Notes under the pieces: generated by a model
The model's input: only the letters and a program-made list of their open reading frames with translations
Told to the model about the DNA's origin: nothing
The model's database searches: none
In this document: piece after piece, positions 35,701 to 48,403 of the stretch
Numbering within the stretch: position 1 is the stretch's first letter
Layout of the letters: every line of letters begins with the position of its first letter
Made by a program: the position numbers and the translations under genes
Source: Trochalopteron elliotii
Lineage: Eukaryota; Chordata; Aves; Passeriformes; Leiothrichidae
DNA: 64,000 nucleotides
Assembly (NCBI GenBank): GCA_024734555.1
Contig: JANPWX010019802.1
Span: 1,315,342 to 1,379,341 of the forward strand
Direction: 5' to 3'

Positions 35701-38125
35701 GTACAGTTTTGCTAGAAATGTACTATTAACATGGGATAATAGATACTTGTTTGTTTTGAAAATGCTGCACTATCCCACTGCAAACACCTTGTTGTTGCCT
35801 ATTGCCCTGAAAGGCTACGCCTCAAATAGCAGCTCAGCTTCCTCAGAAAATGCTGGAGGAACCACTGGAGAAAATGCAGCTTGATCTCATAGACAGAGCA
35901 GTGGCCAAGGATCTTAGCTGAGGGATTGTTCTTGCAGAGGAATTGTTTAAAGGTCAGGAACAAGTTCTCCCATCTGAACTGTGGCAGCTGAGTTAGTAAC
36001 TGGGACTGGTTCCCTCTGCAACCACACTCATTCCCATAAAGTGACCACAGCACAAAAAAGAGCAAGATTAGTCAAAGGATTCAGTAAGACATAAACCTAC
36101 ATATTTTACTTGGAAATTTCAAGGAGGGTAATAGACATGGAAAAATGTCAGTGTTGACCATCTTCCTAAGTGGTGGATAGCAGTGTCGTGTGAGTAGAGG
36201 TTGTGGGCTGCCTCTGGCAGAAACACTTCCCTGCAGTGGGCAAAAACCTGAAACCCAACCCTGACAGCAGCTTGGGGAAGGTCTTCCTCACCCTTATCAT
36301 CCATGGTGAGCAGAGCTGATACCATCCTAACCATGTTTCCCTGCTTGACAGCTGTAAGTGCAGAAATTGTAGCTAACCAAGGGGTTTCAGGCAAGAGGAG
36401 AGAAGCTGAGACTGAACTTGGGAGAAGAAGAATGTAAAGCTGGGAGAAAATGATACACACACTTTATGTCCCATTGTTCTCTCCCTTTCTCAGCTATTCT
36501 TCATTCTAGACCTGTTTACCAGCAAGGTCATATCAGACTGCTTTACATGAAAATTCTGATGCTGATTGACTTAGTGTCTTCGAAAGGAATATCTAAAACA
36601 TCATCAATGTACATGTGGATTTTTTTAAATAGGCTTATGTTTAAAGATTGAAATAAATTTGAAACTTGTAGAAAGAACAACAAGAGGGAAAATATTCAGT
36701 CTCAGTGGTGGAATTGCCCCTCTGAGAAAGCAGCAGTCAGAAGTTGGTTCTCATAACTGAGAAGGTGCAGTCATGTCTTTCTACAATTAGGGCCCCAAAG
36801 AATGAAATTGAAAGGTTAAAAATATCTCCAAAACAACAAAGCCAATAGTTGGATAAATAGAGAGGGGAAAATTTCAGGGAAATCTGTCTCAAATGGAGAT
36901 TCTGTAAGGAGAAGTCATTTGACTGTTTCCCAGGATCAAATCCCAGGCTGGAGATAGAGCCAAGCTAGGCCACTGCTGACAAAGGCATGCAATGTTGTAT
37001 CTTTCCAGGAGAAGGCAAAAAATGGGCAAAGGGCTGTGACTTGCTCCCTTGTGGTCTGGCCTGGATCCACAAAAGGTTAGTCTTGTATAAACAGCTGCAG
37101 GGAAAGCTGGCCTTTGGGTCCCTTGGGGCGAATGCTTTCGTGGAGCCCCATGGAGGAGGTCCAAATTCTAATGGATGAAGAAGGAATGGGGTGACTGTTC
37201 AAGTTATTCACCCCAGTCCCAAGCAGTTCATGAATACAGGAAAAAAATTAAATTTCATAAATCTGTTTCCTCTGATCTATATTATATTTTATAAGGACTG
37301 GAGTATTATCTAGGGTCTAGTTTCTGTTTTAAAATGTTTTAATGATATTTCTATCAGACAAAACATGCATTCTCCTCATTGCAAATAAACAAACATAGTT
37401 AGATCCTGTAAAGAAAATATTCCTCCTATCCCTTGGGGAGCTTTGACTTGTGGAGTCACGTCCTAGATAGCAGTGTGTCAGATCTAGATGCCAATGCGTC
37501 AGATCCATCTGGCATCCATGGGTAGGTAACAGTACCTCTTCAGAGAGAGATGAGAAGAAGGACCTGTATTTGATTTGGCTTAGTGAGAGGTTTGGTCAAA
37601 CAGACCAGGACTGGATGGGTGGCCTGGTAACACCCACTCTTGCATTTTTGCTTTCTGGATCCAAAGTCACTGGCTCAGGTACAGTCCAGGGCCGTCATCT
37701 TACAGTTGTAGTGATGGAACTGGTTTGCAAGGCTGTGGTCCTTAAAAAGCTGAGTTAATCGAGTCTTAGAGGATCAGGAGACATACATGGTTCCCAAAAG
37801 TAATGTTTGGTCTAATATATGTTTTTCAGGACAGTTTTTCAGAACTTAAAACAATTCAGCTCAACCACAAAATATGCAATCCTGTGAAATGCAGAAAGAG
37901 CTTGGAACAAAGCTGAGCCTGTTTGAAAAGAAAAGCTTTCAAAGCATATTTAGTTTTGTTCTGCCCCAAAAAGGGCTGTCAAAGGCCTATGGGGAGGGGT
38001 TGCACCTGTGCCACATCCAATAGGCAGCTGGGAGAAGATGGAGGGAAGTCTTGTCCCTGGGGAGACCTTGCCTGGCCTCCATTCCACGTGTCTCAGGATG
38101 GGCAGTCAGCAGGGGAACACCGAGG
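32745..38125. other. Unassigned non-coding stretch
   Basis: No gene or known repeat is assigned. A 12-bp palindrome TTTGCATGCAAA lies at 33221-33232. Minus-strand frames of 140, 113 and 88 residues lie at about 34737-36460 and cluster in one orientation, but I recognise no domain in them. From about 37440 there are short partial repeats of 'gtcagatc' and 'gatgccaatg/tgtcag' words. The last part may already belong to the LTR-like element that follows. Confidence 0.45.
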
Positions 38126-38373
38126 ACACTGTAGCCCAGAGACACCGCAGCCCACACACACTGTACCCCAAAGACACTATACCCCAAAGACACTGCACCC
38201 CAGAGACAGACACTGTACCCCAGAGACAGACACTGAACCCCAGACACACTGTACCCCAGACACACTGTGCCCCAGACACACTGTACCACAAAGACAACAC
38301 TGTACCCCAGACACTGCACCCCAGAGACACACACTGTACCCCAGAGACACACACTGTACCCCAGAGACACTCT
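38126..38373. repeat. Minisatellite, about 14 copies of a 16-bp unit
   Basis: The unit is close to CACTGTACCCCAGAGA. It occurs in 16-base form with variants of 14, 19 and 20 bases, the longer ones from inserted 'gaca' or 'caca' steps. Substitutions such as 'ccaaa' for 'ccaga' mark neighbouring copies, as expected from unequal exchange or slippage. Because 16 is not a multiple of three and the unit lacks stops, long frames appear in several registers on both strands. These repeat the same short peptide words and are not genes. Confidence 0.95.
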
Positions 38374-39072
38374 GCAGTCAGGTGGCCAAAGCTCTCCAGC
38401 ACTGGGACACTGGACTGGGCCGGTGGTGTCCTGTCAGCAGTGCCTTGGGGAGGAGCTGGGGGCATACAAAGTAACTGCCTCACAAACCTTGGGGGCTGTT
38501 CTGTCTCTTTCCTTTTGACTCTTTTGGGGCTTTTTGAGCTTGCTTTTGGAGTCCTGCCTTTTGGCTCTCCTGCCCTCACTGGCTCTTGCTCTCCCTCACA
38601 TCCATCCTGTCTCCCAGTGCCCCTGACCAGTGCCCCGCCTGCTTCGTCCCTGCCTGAGCCATTTGTGATCCTGCTGCCCCCCTGCCCCGAGCCAGCCGCT
38701 GCTGTGATCCTCACCGTGACCCTGTCCAGGCTCCTGGTGCTCCCACCCGACCCCCCTCACCCCATGTCACCCATGGCCGCAGGAGCCGTGCACAGGCCGG
38801 CAGCGGGCACAGGCCCCGCCGCACGGACATCGACAGCACTCCCTGGCCTCCGATGGTAAGGCTCTCTTTTCCCTCTGTCTCCTCTCTCTCCCTCCCTCTC
38901 ATTTCTCTTCCCCTTGATCTGTCTTTCCTAGCCCTTTTTAGTGGCGTAACCCTTTTTTGATTTGTCTTTTCTTTACGAATAAACGGTTGTCAGATACAAT
39001 GTTTGCTTTGTTCGGCTTAATTTCGTTCCCGACCATCTATTTTTAAAAGAACTCCTTGCAGTTCCCCACACT
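38374..39072 (+). mobile_element. LTR-like segment (possible solo LTR of an endogenous retrovirus)
   Basis: The segment is GC- and CpG-rich at 38630-38850 against a CpG-poor background. It then becomes pyrimidine-rich ('ctctctccctccctctcatt'), carries AATAAA at about 38979 inside 'acgaataaacggttgtcag', and ends near 39070 in 'gttccccaca', a CA-type terminus. This order of a promoter-like GC-rich part, a polyadenylation signal and a short tail resembles an avian retroviral LTR. I could not fix the 5' boundary or find a target-site duplication, and no gag, pol or env reading is present nearby. The minisatellite directly upstream may be part of the same element. A CpG-rich host sequence is the alternative. 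Confidence 0.4.
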
Positions 39073-40180
39073 GGAATGCGACACATAGCCACGAGTTTTG
39101 TAGAATTGAACAGTAGTGCTTTGGAAGGCATAGATATAATTGTGCTGACAGATATTACTTGACATGATTACTGCTAGGTTCTTTCTCCAGGGAGAGCAGT
39201 GGCAGGGTATCTGCTGCCTGGCAGGTCAGGTCTCCTTTGGGAGGTCCTCAGAGAACAATTCCTTCTTCATTCCCTTCTCTACAGCTTTTGGGGAAAAGCG
39301 GGGTCGTGCTCTTTGGGGACTTCAGCACAGCTTTCAGGCAACAGAGAAATTTGGTGTGAGGATTGAAATGGAGTTGAGGGCTTAAACCACAGCCCTCACA
39401 GATCTGGAACAAATGAGTAGTTCTAACAGGGTAGTACCCACAGCACAGGGCTCTCTCTTATGCTGGCATGTCATAAGAGTGATACAGGACCTGGGATTGC
39501 TGAAAGCCAGATAGGAGTGAACATGCAAGGTAAGCAGGTTTGGGTGGGATCATGTTGCCTAAATGGAACTTTTGACACATCACCAGCCTCTGTAAGGTGG
39601 TCTGGGAAGATCCTTCCACCTGGTTTGTATGCAGCTGGAGTGTGTTACCTTGCTGGAACACACTGACCTCTGTGAAATGGTCATTGCAGAGCTCTGTAGA
39701 GACATTTTCATGAACATGCTTCTGGGCTTTGTTTAGAGGAAAAAGAAACAGTTCTTGGAGGGTCTGTAAAAAACAATGTGTATAGAGTGTGTGTATAAAC
39801 TTATGTATGTATATATGCATAGTTTCTCAATTTAGCATATGGAGTTAAGATGGAAAAAAATAATCTTGAATCTACCAACCTTGAAAAGACATACTAATGC
39901 TGAGCCAAAACACAAGAATCTGACCTCGGTCGGTTTATACATATGAGCAAAAATATTTACTCAGCTAGTAAGTATTTGATTAACCTTTGTTTATTGCTTC
40001 AAGATGAGAGACAGTTAAAATACAGGAACTCATGGATTATATTTTTGCTTTTTGGCTAGTGTTCACTTCCTCCACGGAGAAAAATATGCTGTAGATAGAA
40101 AATGAAACTTTACTTTCTCATCTCAAAACCTGTATTTCAAACTCTAGAGCTCAACTCAGAGAAATGTACCTATTCTTTCT
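39073..40180. other. Unassigned non-coding stretch
   Basis: Nothing recognisable. Frames are short, with no repeat terminus. Confidence 0.5.
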
Positions 40181-40228
40181 TGTAATTCTCATGATGTGGC
40201 TTCATGTAACTCTCATGATGTGGCTCAC
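40181..40228. repeat. 24-bp tandem duplication
   Basis: Two adjacent units share 'tgtaa(t/c)tctcatgatgtggct', with only a few mismatches. This is a recent small duplication. Confidence 0.85.
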
Positions 40229-41949
40229 ATGAAGATACAGGCCAAAGCATGTGCAAAGTTTCAGCTTTCTGGGTTGGAGAGAGACGGGGACTATTTTATT
40301 TGTAATCTAAAGTCAAGCAGTGTCAAACACAGCCTTTTAAGGCATTTTCTGCTTCTAAGGCTTTACCTTACAATGTCTTACACTTCAAACTTGCTTGTTT
40401 CAAAGGGAGGACACAAACCCTTTTTTAGCTGCGCATTGCTGCTAACAAGACCCATCTGCCCCAGCCAGATACCTTCGTAGCTTGGGTCAACAAAGTGGCT
40501 CAGCTGCTCTGTCCAGGGTCATGACATATGGCAGTTTAAATGCTGCCATGAAACTTCCCATTTTTTTCCTGCTGTGTCCTCCAGATTAGGGATAGTTTTG
40601 TTCTGAATAACCTGATGGGAGCATGTTGCAATACAGAGAGGGATGTCTGTTGCTGGCTTCTGAATCACACAGACTGAGAAGAGAGTGGTCATGAAAAGGA
40701 CCAACCTGAGAGCTATAGCGCATGTTGTGGGGTAGGATTAAGACAAGTGGTAAATGCTTCGTGCTCTTTCAGGACTGTAACAAAGTAGAGCAAAATGTTT
40801 GGATGTGTAACCCACGAAAGAAATCTCAGCTATTAAAACAATTTTAAAGGGTTTTTAAAATTTTGTTGTCGTCAGGGTTTTTTGGTTTCTTTTTACTTTA
40901 AAGAATAATTGTGCTCAATAGGTATAGAGTGAACTAAGGCTTTGCATGCCTTAATAATTTGGTACTTGAGAATCATTTTTGAATCTGAGTTGACAAAGAA
41001 AGAGCCCTCTGACACTGTCCATTATACCTTGTCCAAAACCAGGTTTTGATGGTGTAAATAATTTGGCAGTTGGAGTAGGAAAAGGCTCCATCTGAGGTAC
41101 TGCTGGAGACTTAATCTAGTGTAATACTGCAATGTGGAAATGACAGTAGATCTTCTTTTCTGCTTTTGCAGTGCAGCATTTTTAAAACAGCATCTAGTAG
41201 AACATGCTTTAGACAAAAATGTGAACTCAGCTGTGAATAACACAAGGGCATCATCACTAACAGCTGTGATGGCTTTTCAGGAGGAATCTCCAAAGCCACG
41301 TGTCTGTCCTTGATAAACTCCAAAGCAACCAGTGATCACAGAGGCAGTCCCAGGCAGTGTTTTGCAGCTTAGCTGATGCTGATATTTCCTCTGTGTATGT
41401 ACCTGTCCACCCAGGAGAGCAGCTGTGGACAGCTTTTCTCCTGAGAACCAGGGTGGGTAGAAAGTCATACGATGCACAGTGCTGTTATTTAGCAAACATC
41501 AGTCCTTTTGTTTTGTGGTAAAGTCCTATCTTGCGTTTCCTGTTTCAAATAAACTCTCTAGCAAAACTGGATCTGTAGGTTTGGTTTCTAAGCTGGCTTA
41601 GTTCCCCAGATGGCATTGGAGCCCAGTCCCACACACAGCTGAGTTGTCAGAGGTAGAGGCCAGGAAGGACTGCCCCAGAGTCATGTTCCACTGCTCTGTG
41701 TGAAGGACAGTAACTCTTTCTTGTGCCCATGGACAGTCACATTTCATTAACGTTCACTTTTCTTGCTGGACACTACATAATAAAGTAATTAATTAGACAG
41801 TCAAAAAACCCCAAACCACATTGACTACAGTCTCAATTTTGAGGACATGCTTCAAAGCCTGTGAATTTTCAGGATTACACCTAATACCATCCTCATTTCT
41901 GGAAAAACCCACTTTTTTGGCAAAGACAGACATTTTTCAATAGCTCTGG
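40229..41949. other. Unassigned non-coding stretch
   Basis: No gene or repeat is recognised. Confidence 0.5.
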
Positions 41950-42028
41950 TTTGTAGGAGAGGGAACTGAAGCACAGAGAAATATTATGAATTATACAAGA
42001 CTGTGAAGTTGTTTAATGCAAAGCCTTG
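41950..42028 (-). repeat. MIR-like SINE relic, minus orientation
   Basis: The words 'gagggaactgaagcacagag', then 'gaattatacaagactgtgaa' follow the reverse complement of the MIR core and 3' region (gaggaaactgaggcacagag...ttgcccaaggtcacacagct). Identity is modest and only about 80 bases can be followed, so the call is tentative. Confidence 0.45.
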
Positions 42029-42838
42029 TATTTTGTTTTGACTTTTTTGATTCTCAGTCTGATTTCACGTTCACTGCAAAGGCAACAAAAGATTTTAAGA
42101 CATTTACATTTTAAGACAAAAATGCATTTCTTAGGGCTGAGTATTTTACTGTTAAATTTATTATTTTTAATAATAATGACAATAAGAAAAACAATTAAAA
42201 AACTTACTTTACTACCCCTGAATTTACTGACTTATAAGTTCTTACTGATTGCAAAAGCAATTCAGTCAGGCCTCTGATGGGCTCAATCATGGCTCTGAGG
42301 AGCAAGGAAACAGTCAGATGCATGTCAGAGCCGAGCAGTGATGAGCAGCTTAGAGAGGTGCCACTTCTAAGAAGGAGGCATTCAGCTAATGCCAAGGCTG
42401 CCAAGAGGAAGGAAAATATGTATTTCTCCAACATTTTCTGGGACTTTGACTGACCCCAGACTCTGCATGTTTGGGGAGCAGTGGCTCTTCTTGCTGTGAC
42501 CAGCTTGGAATAGCCCTGGTTTAGGTAGTACAGAAGCTTTCCTATGCATTAGTGTGTCTCTGTAAGAATGCTGGGTGTGGAGACAGAGTTACAAAAAGGG
42601 CTTTTGTGGGGGTACTGTTCCCCTACTCTTGTGCACTTAAAATGCAGTTTCAGTACAGATTGGAGTTTTACTGAACCCACCAAATACAGTGTGTGCTGGA
42701 TGAATGGTAAAAAAACCTGCTTGTAACCTAGCTGGGAAGAAGACTTGGTGGGTTTGTTGGCTGGGGAGTTGGCAGGGAGGAGCAGGGTTGATGGATGGGA
42801 AGCATCCAAACAAGACAGTAGAAATTTGCAAACCAGGT
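42029..42838. other. Unassigned non-coding stretch
   Basis: AT-rich up to 42240, then moderately GC-rich. No gene is recognised. Confidence 0.45.
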
Positions 42839-42925
42839 GGAACCTGAGTTCAAACCCAGGGCTATGCTCCACTTGCTGGGAGACCTCTGGCAGGTCACTT
42901 GACCTCCCTTGTGCTCTAATGAACC
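42839..42925 (+). repeat. MIR-like SINE relic, plus orientation
   Basis: The words 'gagttcaaacccagggctat', 'tgctgggagacctctggcag' and 'gtcacttgacctcccttgtg' follow the MIR order (tRNA-like box B 'gttcaaatcccagctctg', then the core 'gtgaccttgggcaagtcacttaacctc'). The tRNA-derived head and the LINE-like tail are not clear. Confidence 0.6.
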
Positions 42926-45900
42926 ACACTGTAAGTTTGCTGGCAAGCTGGAAACCAGATGCTGCATCTGGGAAGCACTGGTTCAGGCAAAATTCCTTGA
43001 GACCCATTTACAAGACTTGTGTGTATTCTGAGCAGTGCTGGCCTGACTATCAGTCACAGCAGATGAAATTAAAGTGATCTTTGGAAATAGATTTCAGTCA
43101 GATTTCTGCTTTATTATTTCCTTATTAAGTATTATTCTGATCAGTTTTGAAAGAGAGAAGGATGGGCTGAGTTTTTATCTTAATATAGACCAAAACTCCA
43201 AGGAGCAAAGAAATTGTTTTTCTTCCAGAGGAAACTGTTAACACCTTGGTTGTAAGTCAGAGCGGAATAGTCAGACACAGATGTCTCAGAGAGATTTCTG
43301 CAGAGACTTTTGACTCTTAATGGCAGTTGCTAGGCCATATTTATCACCAACAGAACCCCACAAGAGGTCAGATCTTGCATTTGTAATAATTTGACCTATC
43401 ATCTTTTCGCTTTTCTGTCTGGTTTTGGTACTTGGTGAGAAAAGTCAGCTTCTGGCACTTTGCTTCCTTTTCTCCTCACACTGCACATGTCCTCTCTGCT
43501 TTTATCCCTCTGGGGTCAAACCACCTTTGGAATGCTGATGGGCTGAAGATGGTGCTGCAAGAAATTGCTAGAACTTCCCATTAGCTGTGTGCTGTGCACA
43601 GAAGACCTGACAGGGAATAGGCACAAATGCAGTCCTGTGAGCAACAATATCTAAATCTGTGCTTGCATCATGTGATGAGGTGTGCAAGCTGAGCTGTAGA
43701 AGAGGGTGCTGATACAGGACTATTTCTGCACTGGTGTATCTGTGACTGTGTCCTTTTAGTCTTGATGTTTTTGGCAAGTGTTGAGGAGCTTTAGACTGTT
43801 CCAGCTGTACGTATAAATCATATGAGCGCAGGGTTTTCAGACAAGATGTTGATACTCTATAGTGCTGAGCATGTGCATGTTTTCTGTTTCACTTTCTGAG
43901 CCTTGGGATGAATAAAGTGAAAATATGGTATTAATATGAATACCAAAATAACTTCTCACTCATGCTCGTTTTCCAAACATCAAAGCTATGAAATGAAATG
44001 GTCCACTATCTTATTGGCTGGTTGTCATCCTGAGGGGTCATATTTGTGTAAGAAAGGTCTTTTCTCCCTTCTAGTTTTTAAAAGAACAAGACAAATTTCA
44101 CTTTGTTCTTAAATTTACTCACTTTTTGGTCAATATGTTGGAAAAAAGAATTTGCAAACATTTGTAAAGTTTGATAGAGAAGTATGTCTATATATGGTGA
44201 GGAACTGAGCAATACTGCTAAGTTTAGTTAAGTCAGAGATACATGCAGTATGTGAAGGAGTGGATCAATCACTCTGAGTACAGAGTTCTTACAGTTCACT
44301 GCTTTATGGCAATTAAATACAAACCAAGTAAAGGAATAAATGTTTTGGGCAGAAAAATTTTGTGGAAGATTATGAGCTAAGCAAACAACACTATAAAGCA
44401 GAACCTAAAATGAAATTACTGAAAGTCCTTTATAAAACAGAATGATTTGTATGATTCTAATCCATAAAAAATGGAGCATGTGACATTTTTACAAAGCAGA
44501 ACAATTGCTACCCCTGATTGAGATGTGCTTATCTGAAAGTAAAATACAATACTGGTAGAAAAAGAGTGTCCAGTTTAAAAAAAAAGACAAGTTAGTTTTT
44601 ATCAAAATCCAGGAACTATTTAATTGTCATAATTACTAATATACTAAATAATTAAAATAAATTAGTAGGTGTCTTTGAAATTACATGACCTTTTATTTAC
44701 ATTAAACTCAATATTGTGCAGACCATTTCTTTTTCATGCTGGGGAATAGAATATTTTATCAGGTGGCAGACATTCACTCTTAACTAAACCTTGCCAGCTG
44801 AAGCCCAGCTGTTCAAGAACTACAGAGAACAGTGATTCCCTGAAAAATGTAGGCTGTATTTGAAAGAAAGATCTTTTATTCAGGAATTACAGGTAATTAA
44901 TTCTTGTTTCTTCATACATATTTTCTGATTTTAGACCTTGATCTAGAAACTTACTTGTGCATATACTGAAATCCCACACTTGCCTAGGAAAATATTTCAA
45001 TGTATATGTCAACTTTTCTTAGGAAATATAGGCACTGCATTTAGTTCATTGGATGAACCACTGATTTCTCCAGCAGAGAGTAGGTACAACAGCCAATGCA
45101 AGGAGAAATGCTGAAGCACAACTTCCTTTCATGTGACTTAAATATGTGCTTAAATTTAAACACATGCTGAACTAACCTTTCTGTATAGGGATGCTTTCCT
45201 GACTCTGAATGCTGATTACAAACATATTTTTGGCAGATGTTTATGTTTCTGATGCAAAATGCCTTTGCTTTGAAGGAGTAATTTCTTCAAAGTACAGCAA
45301 AATGGCACAAGGGTATTTTTAAACATCAAATCTTCCAGCAGTGGAGGAGCCTATGCTTTTGAAAGGAAGCATATTTGATAGGAAGAACATGTCCTACTAG
45401 CAGGGTTACTAAAGTAATTCACCTCAAAATAATTCACCTCAAAGACTATGAGTAAGATTGACAACTTAGGAAACCGTGTATTTAATGGTGCAAACATGAA
45501 ATTATCAAACCAATTTTTTTTTACTGGGCTACTTCATTCAGTGGATGTGAGTTTAGGCCAACTAAAACTTGTCCTGAATTAATTAGTTGTTAGAGGTATT
45601 CACATGCAAGTTTTTCAACTGTAGATCCAAATAGTATTCAGAAGCTATTGGCCACTGGAAACAGATGGAAAACACTGCTTTTATTCAGATGATTTAAGAA
45701 AACCCTTCACAATTAGGGTTAAAAACAGAGGAAAAATTTAACTGTACCACTGAAGGGAACAGCCCATCTCCAATAGACCATTCATATCAATTTGGTTACA
45801 GTTAGTTTCTGTACAGGTTTCATAATACTGCCACCATTTTGTCCTGCAAAGCTGAAGTCAGTTATTTATGAATTATCTCCGTGATGCAGTATATAATATA

Positions 45901-46767
45901 ATTTTAAATTAACTGCTCATACATCAGATTTCAAAGCACTGAATATGTAGTTATAATTATCCCAGGGTGCTGAGACCTTATCTAATCCCTTTTTCAAGTT
46001 TACTTCAAGATAGTATTAGTTAGAGGGCTCCACAGGTGAGGAATTTCTGTATTTCAGGGTTGTTATGCTGAGCAGTAAAACTCATTTTCCTTCCAGGAAG
46101 GTCTGTGAGTTTAGTTGAACTGCCTAGCAGGTGTTACTTTTAAAATAACTTGAGCTTTAATGAACAGACTCATGTTTTCCTCTCCTTCCTACCTCAGGTG
46201 GAAGAAATGCCAGTGAGAGCTTAGGAAGTGAAGAATCCTCTTTCCTCCCAGGCAGGGTCTGTCATCTGAGCATGGATGGCTGTGGCTGACCTTTTTACTT
46301 GAAGCTCCCTTTGTGGTCTGTGTGCTTTGTGCTTTGTGTGGGCAGACACAGCACATCTTGCTTGTAAAAAGCCATCCCAGCTGCCTAGTGCCCAAAACTG
46401 AGTTAACCCAAGGGTAAAATATACTGCAAATAAATACTGTGAGGCCAAAAGCCAAAGATTTATCGACCTGGCAAGGAGTTACTGAATGAGCAGGGAACAT
46501 CCTCATGTTGTTAACAGTAACCCATTTAACAATTAATGCAGGTTCTCCACCTGAATGAGAAAAATATATATATATAATTGATAAATGACACAGGCATGGC
46601 CAAGTCATTGAGGTACCTCTGAGGAAAGCTGATGCATGATTTTGTCCCTCTGCCTGCTTTCAGCTCTGCCACATCAATATCCTCGCCTTAGTATTCTCTT
46701 CCTGTGCCTTTCTATCCTTTACACCAAAGCTAGAAATGCTAGTCTAACCTTTTGTTCCTGTTATCAA
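42926..46767. other. Unassigned AT-rich non-coding stretch
   Basis: No gene, RNA gene or repeat family is recognised over nearly 4 kb. The region 43780-46180 has very few open frames of any length, as expected for AT-rich intron or intergenic DNA. Confidence 0.5.
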
Positions 46768-48044
46768 TTGTCCAGCCTGGCACTTGACACTGCTAGGGTT
46801 GGGGCACCCACAACGTCCCTGGGAAATTTTTTCCAGCATCTCACCACACTCACAGTAAATTTCAATTTCTACCCATTACTCCTTGTCCTACCACTGCAGT
46901 TCCTGATGAACAGTCCATCTCTGGCTTCCCTGTAGGCCACTTTCAGATGCTGGATGGTTGTTATGAGGTCTCCATGGAACCTTCTGTTCTCCAGGCTGAA
47001 CAGCCAAAATTTTCTCAGTCTGTCTTCATAGGGGAGGTCTTTCATTCCTCTTGTCAGCCTCATGGTCCTCTCTGTTCTCACTCTGACAGTTCCTTGTCCT
47101 TCCTTTGCTGCGGACTCCAGGCCTGGGTGTATCACTCCAGCTGGGGTCTCATCAGAGCAGTGTGGGGAGTGGAATCCCCTTCTCCACCCTGCTGGCTGCA
47201 TTACTTTGGGTGCAGCCCAGGACACAATTGGCTTTCTGGGCTGTGAGCACACACTGCTGGCTCATGTTCAATCTTCCATGAACATTCACCCCAAATCTTT
47301 CACTGCAGGGCAGCTCTCAATCACTTCCCTGCCCAGGCTGTTGGTGTGTCTGGGATTGCCATGACCCAGCTGTAGGGCCTTGCACTTGGCTTTGTTGACC
47401 CCATGAGGTTTGCACTGGCCCAGCTCTCCAGCCTGTCCAGGGCCCTCTGGATGCCATCCCTTCCCTCCAGTGAGTCAACTGCCCCACATAACCTGGTGCT
47501 GTCAGTGAACCTGCTGAGGGTGCCCTTGATCCCACTGTCCATGCCCCTGACAAAGGTGTTGAGCAGTATCAGCCCCAGCACTGACCCCTGAGGGTCACCA
47601 CTTGTCACTGTCCCCACATGGACCATCAGCCCTTGACCACAACTCTTTGTGGCTGGCCATCCTGCCAGTTCTTCATCTACCCAGTGGTCCATTTCTCAAA
47701 TCCATGTCTCTGCAATTCAGAGACAAGGATGTTGTTTGGGACAGTGTCAAACACTTTGCATAAATCCAGCAGGGGATGTCAGTGGCTCTGGCCCGTCCAC
47801 CAATGGTGTCACCCCTGATAGAAGGTCACCAGGTTTGTCAGGCATGACTTGCCATTAGCAAAGCCATGTTGGCTGTTACCAATCACCCCTTTGTTTCCAT
47901 GTGCTTAGCAGAGTTTCCAAGAGAATCTGCTCCAGGATCTTGCCTGGCACATTGATGAGACTGACCAGTCTCTGTAGTTCCCTGGGTCTTCCACTTTTCC
48001 CTTTTTAAAAACACATGTTACAATTCCCTTTTTCCAGCCATTAT
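46768..48044 (-). mobile_element. Long CR1 retrotransposon, copy 2 (dead RT)
   Basis: In minus orientation, the CR1 body begins at about 'gtccagcctggcacttgaca', so the last 100 bases or so of the 3' end are absent or unrecognisable. Minus-strand reading gives KDLPYEDRLRKFWLFSLENR (about 47060-47000), and further upstream QGSVLGLILLNTFV and [17 protein letters not shown] of the RT palm. As in copy 1, the catalytic F-A-D-D motif is changed to F-T-D-S. Unlike copy 1, the 316 bases at 47593-47908 are retained; they contain recognisable CR1 RT sequence ('aatccatgtctctgcaattc', 'gccatgttggctgttaccaa'). From 47286 onward the element is nearly identical to copy 1. Confidence 0.93.
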
Positions 48045-48403
48045 GGACTTCTGAGTGCCATGATGAAGAGGAGCTTGGGCAGCCCCAGAGTAGGGAAAAG
48101 TTCTTCTATTCCTTCAGACCTCCAGAGAACATGGATGATCCTCCCCAGGCAGAGATTTGTGAATTACCTGGCAGATGACCAGGGAGCATCCTGGCTGTAC
48201 ACACACGTGGTGCCCTCTGCTGTGGCTGGTGTGGAAAGAGTGGCCCTTGTGTCCCTGTGGTTGGCCAGCAGCTCTTGGACTTCATGTATCCCTCCTCATT
48301 GCTCCAGTGGCAGCTCAGCAAAGTCACAAATGGTGTTCAGTGAGTTACTTGTTTCAGTTCTCAGTGGGCCACTTTTGGTTTTGACATGGAATGAGATGTA
48401 ACA
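48045..48403 (-). repeat. Block shared with CR1 copy 1
   Basis: This is the counterpart of 28696-29034. It includes about 25 bases ('cagtgagttacttgtttcag' and the following few) that copy 1 lacks. Similarity to copy 1 ends at 'gagatgtaaca', after which the flanks are unrelated. Confidence 0.7.

Noticed and set aside
34737..36460. Cluster of minus-strand frames (140, 88 and 113 residues) that might be a decayed multi-exon gene or retroelement
   Set aside because: I could not match any segment to a family. The frames are not joined by clear splice sites and there is no consistent domain order. They are left as unassigned sequence.
38008..38859. Long forward open frame of 283 residues, with overlapping frames on both strands
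   Set aside because: The length comes from a stop-free 16-bp minisatellite and the GC-rich segment after it. The same peptide words appear in several frames and there is no domain or coding signature.
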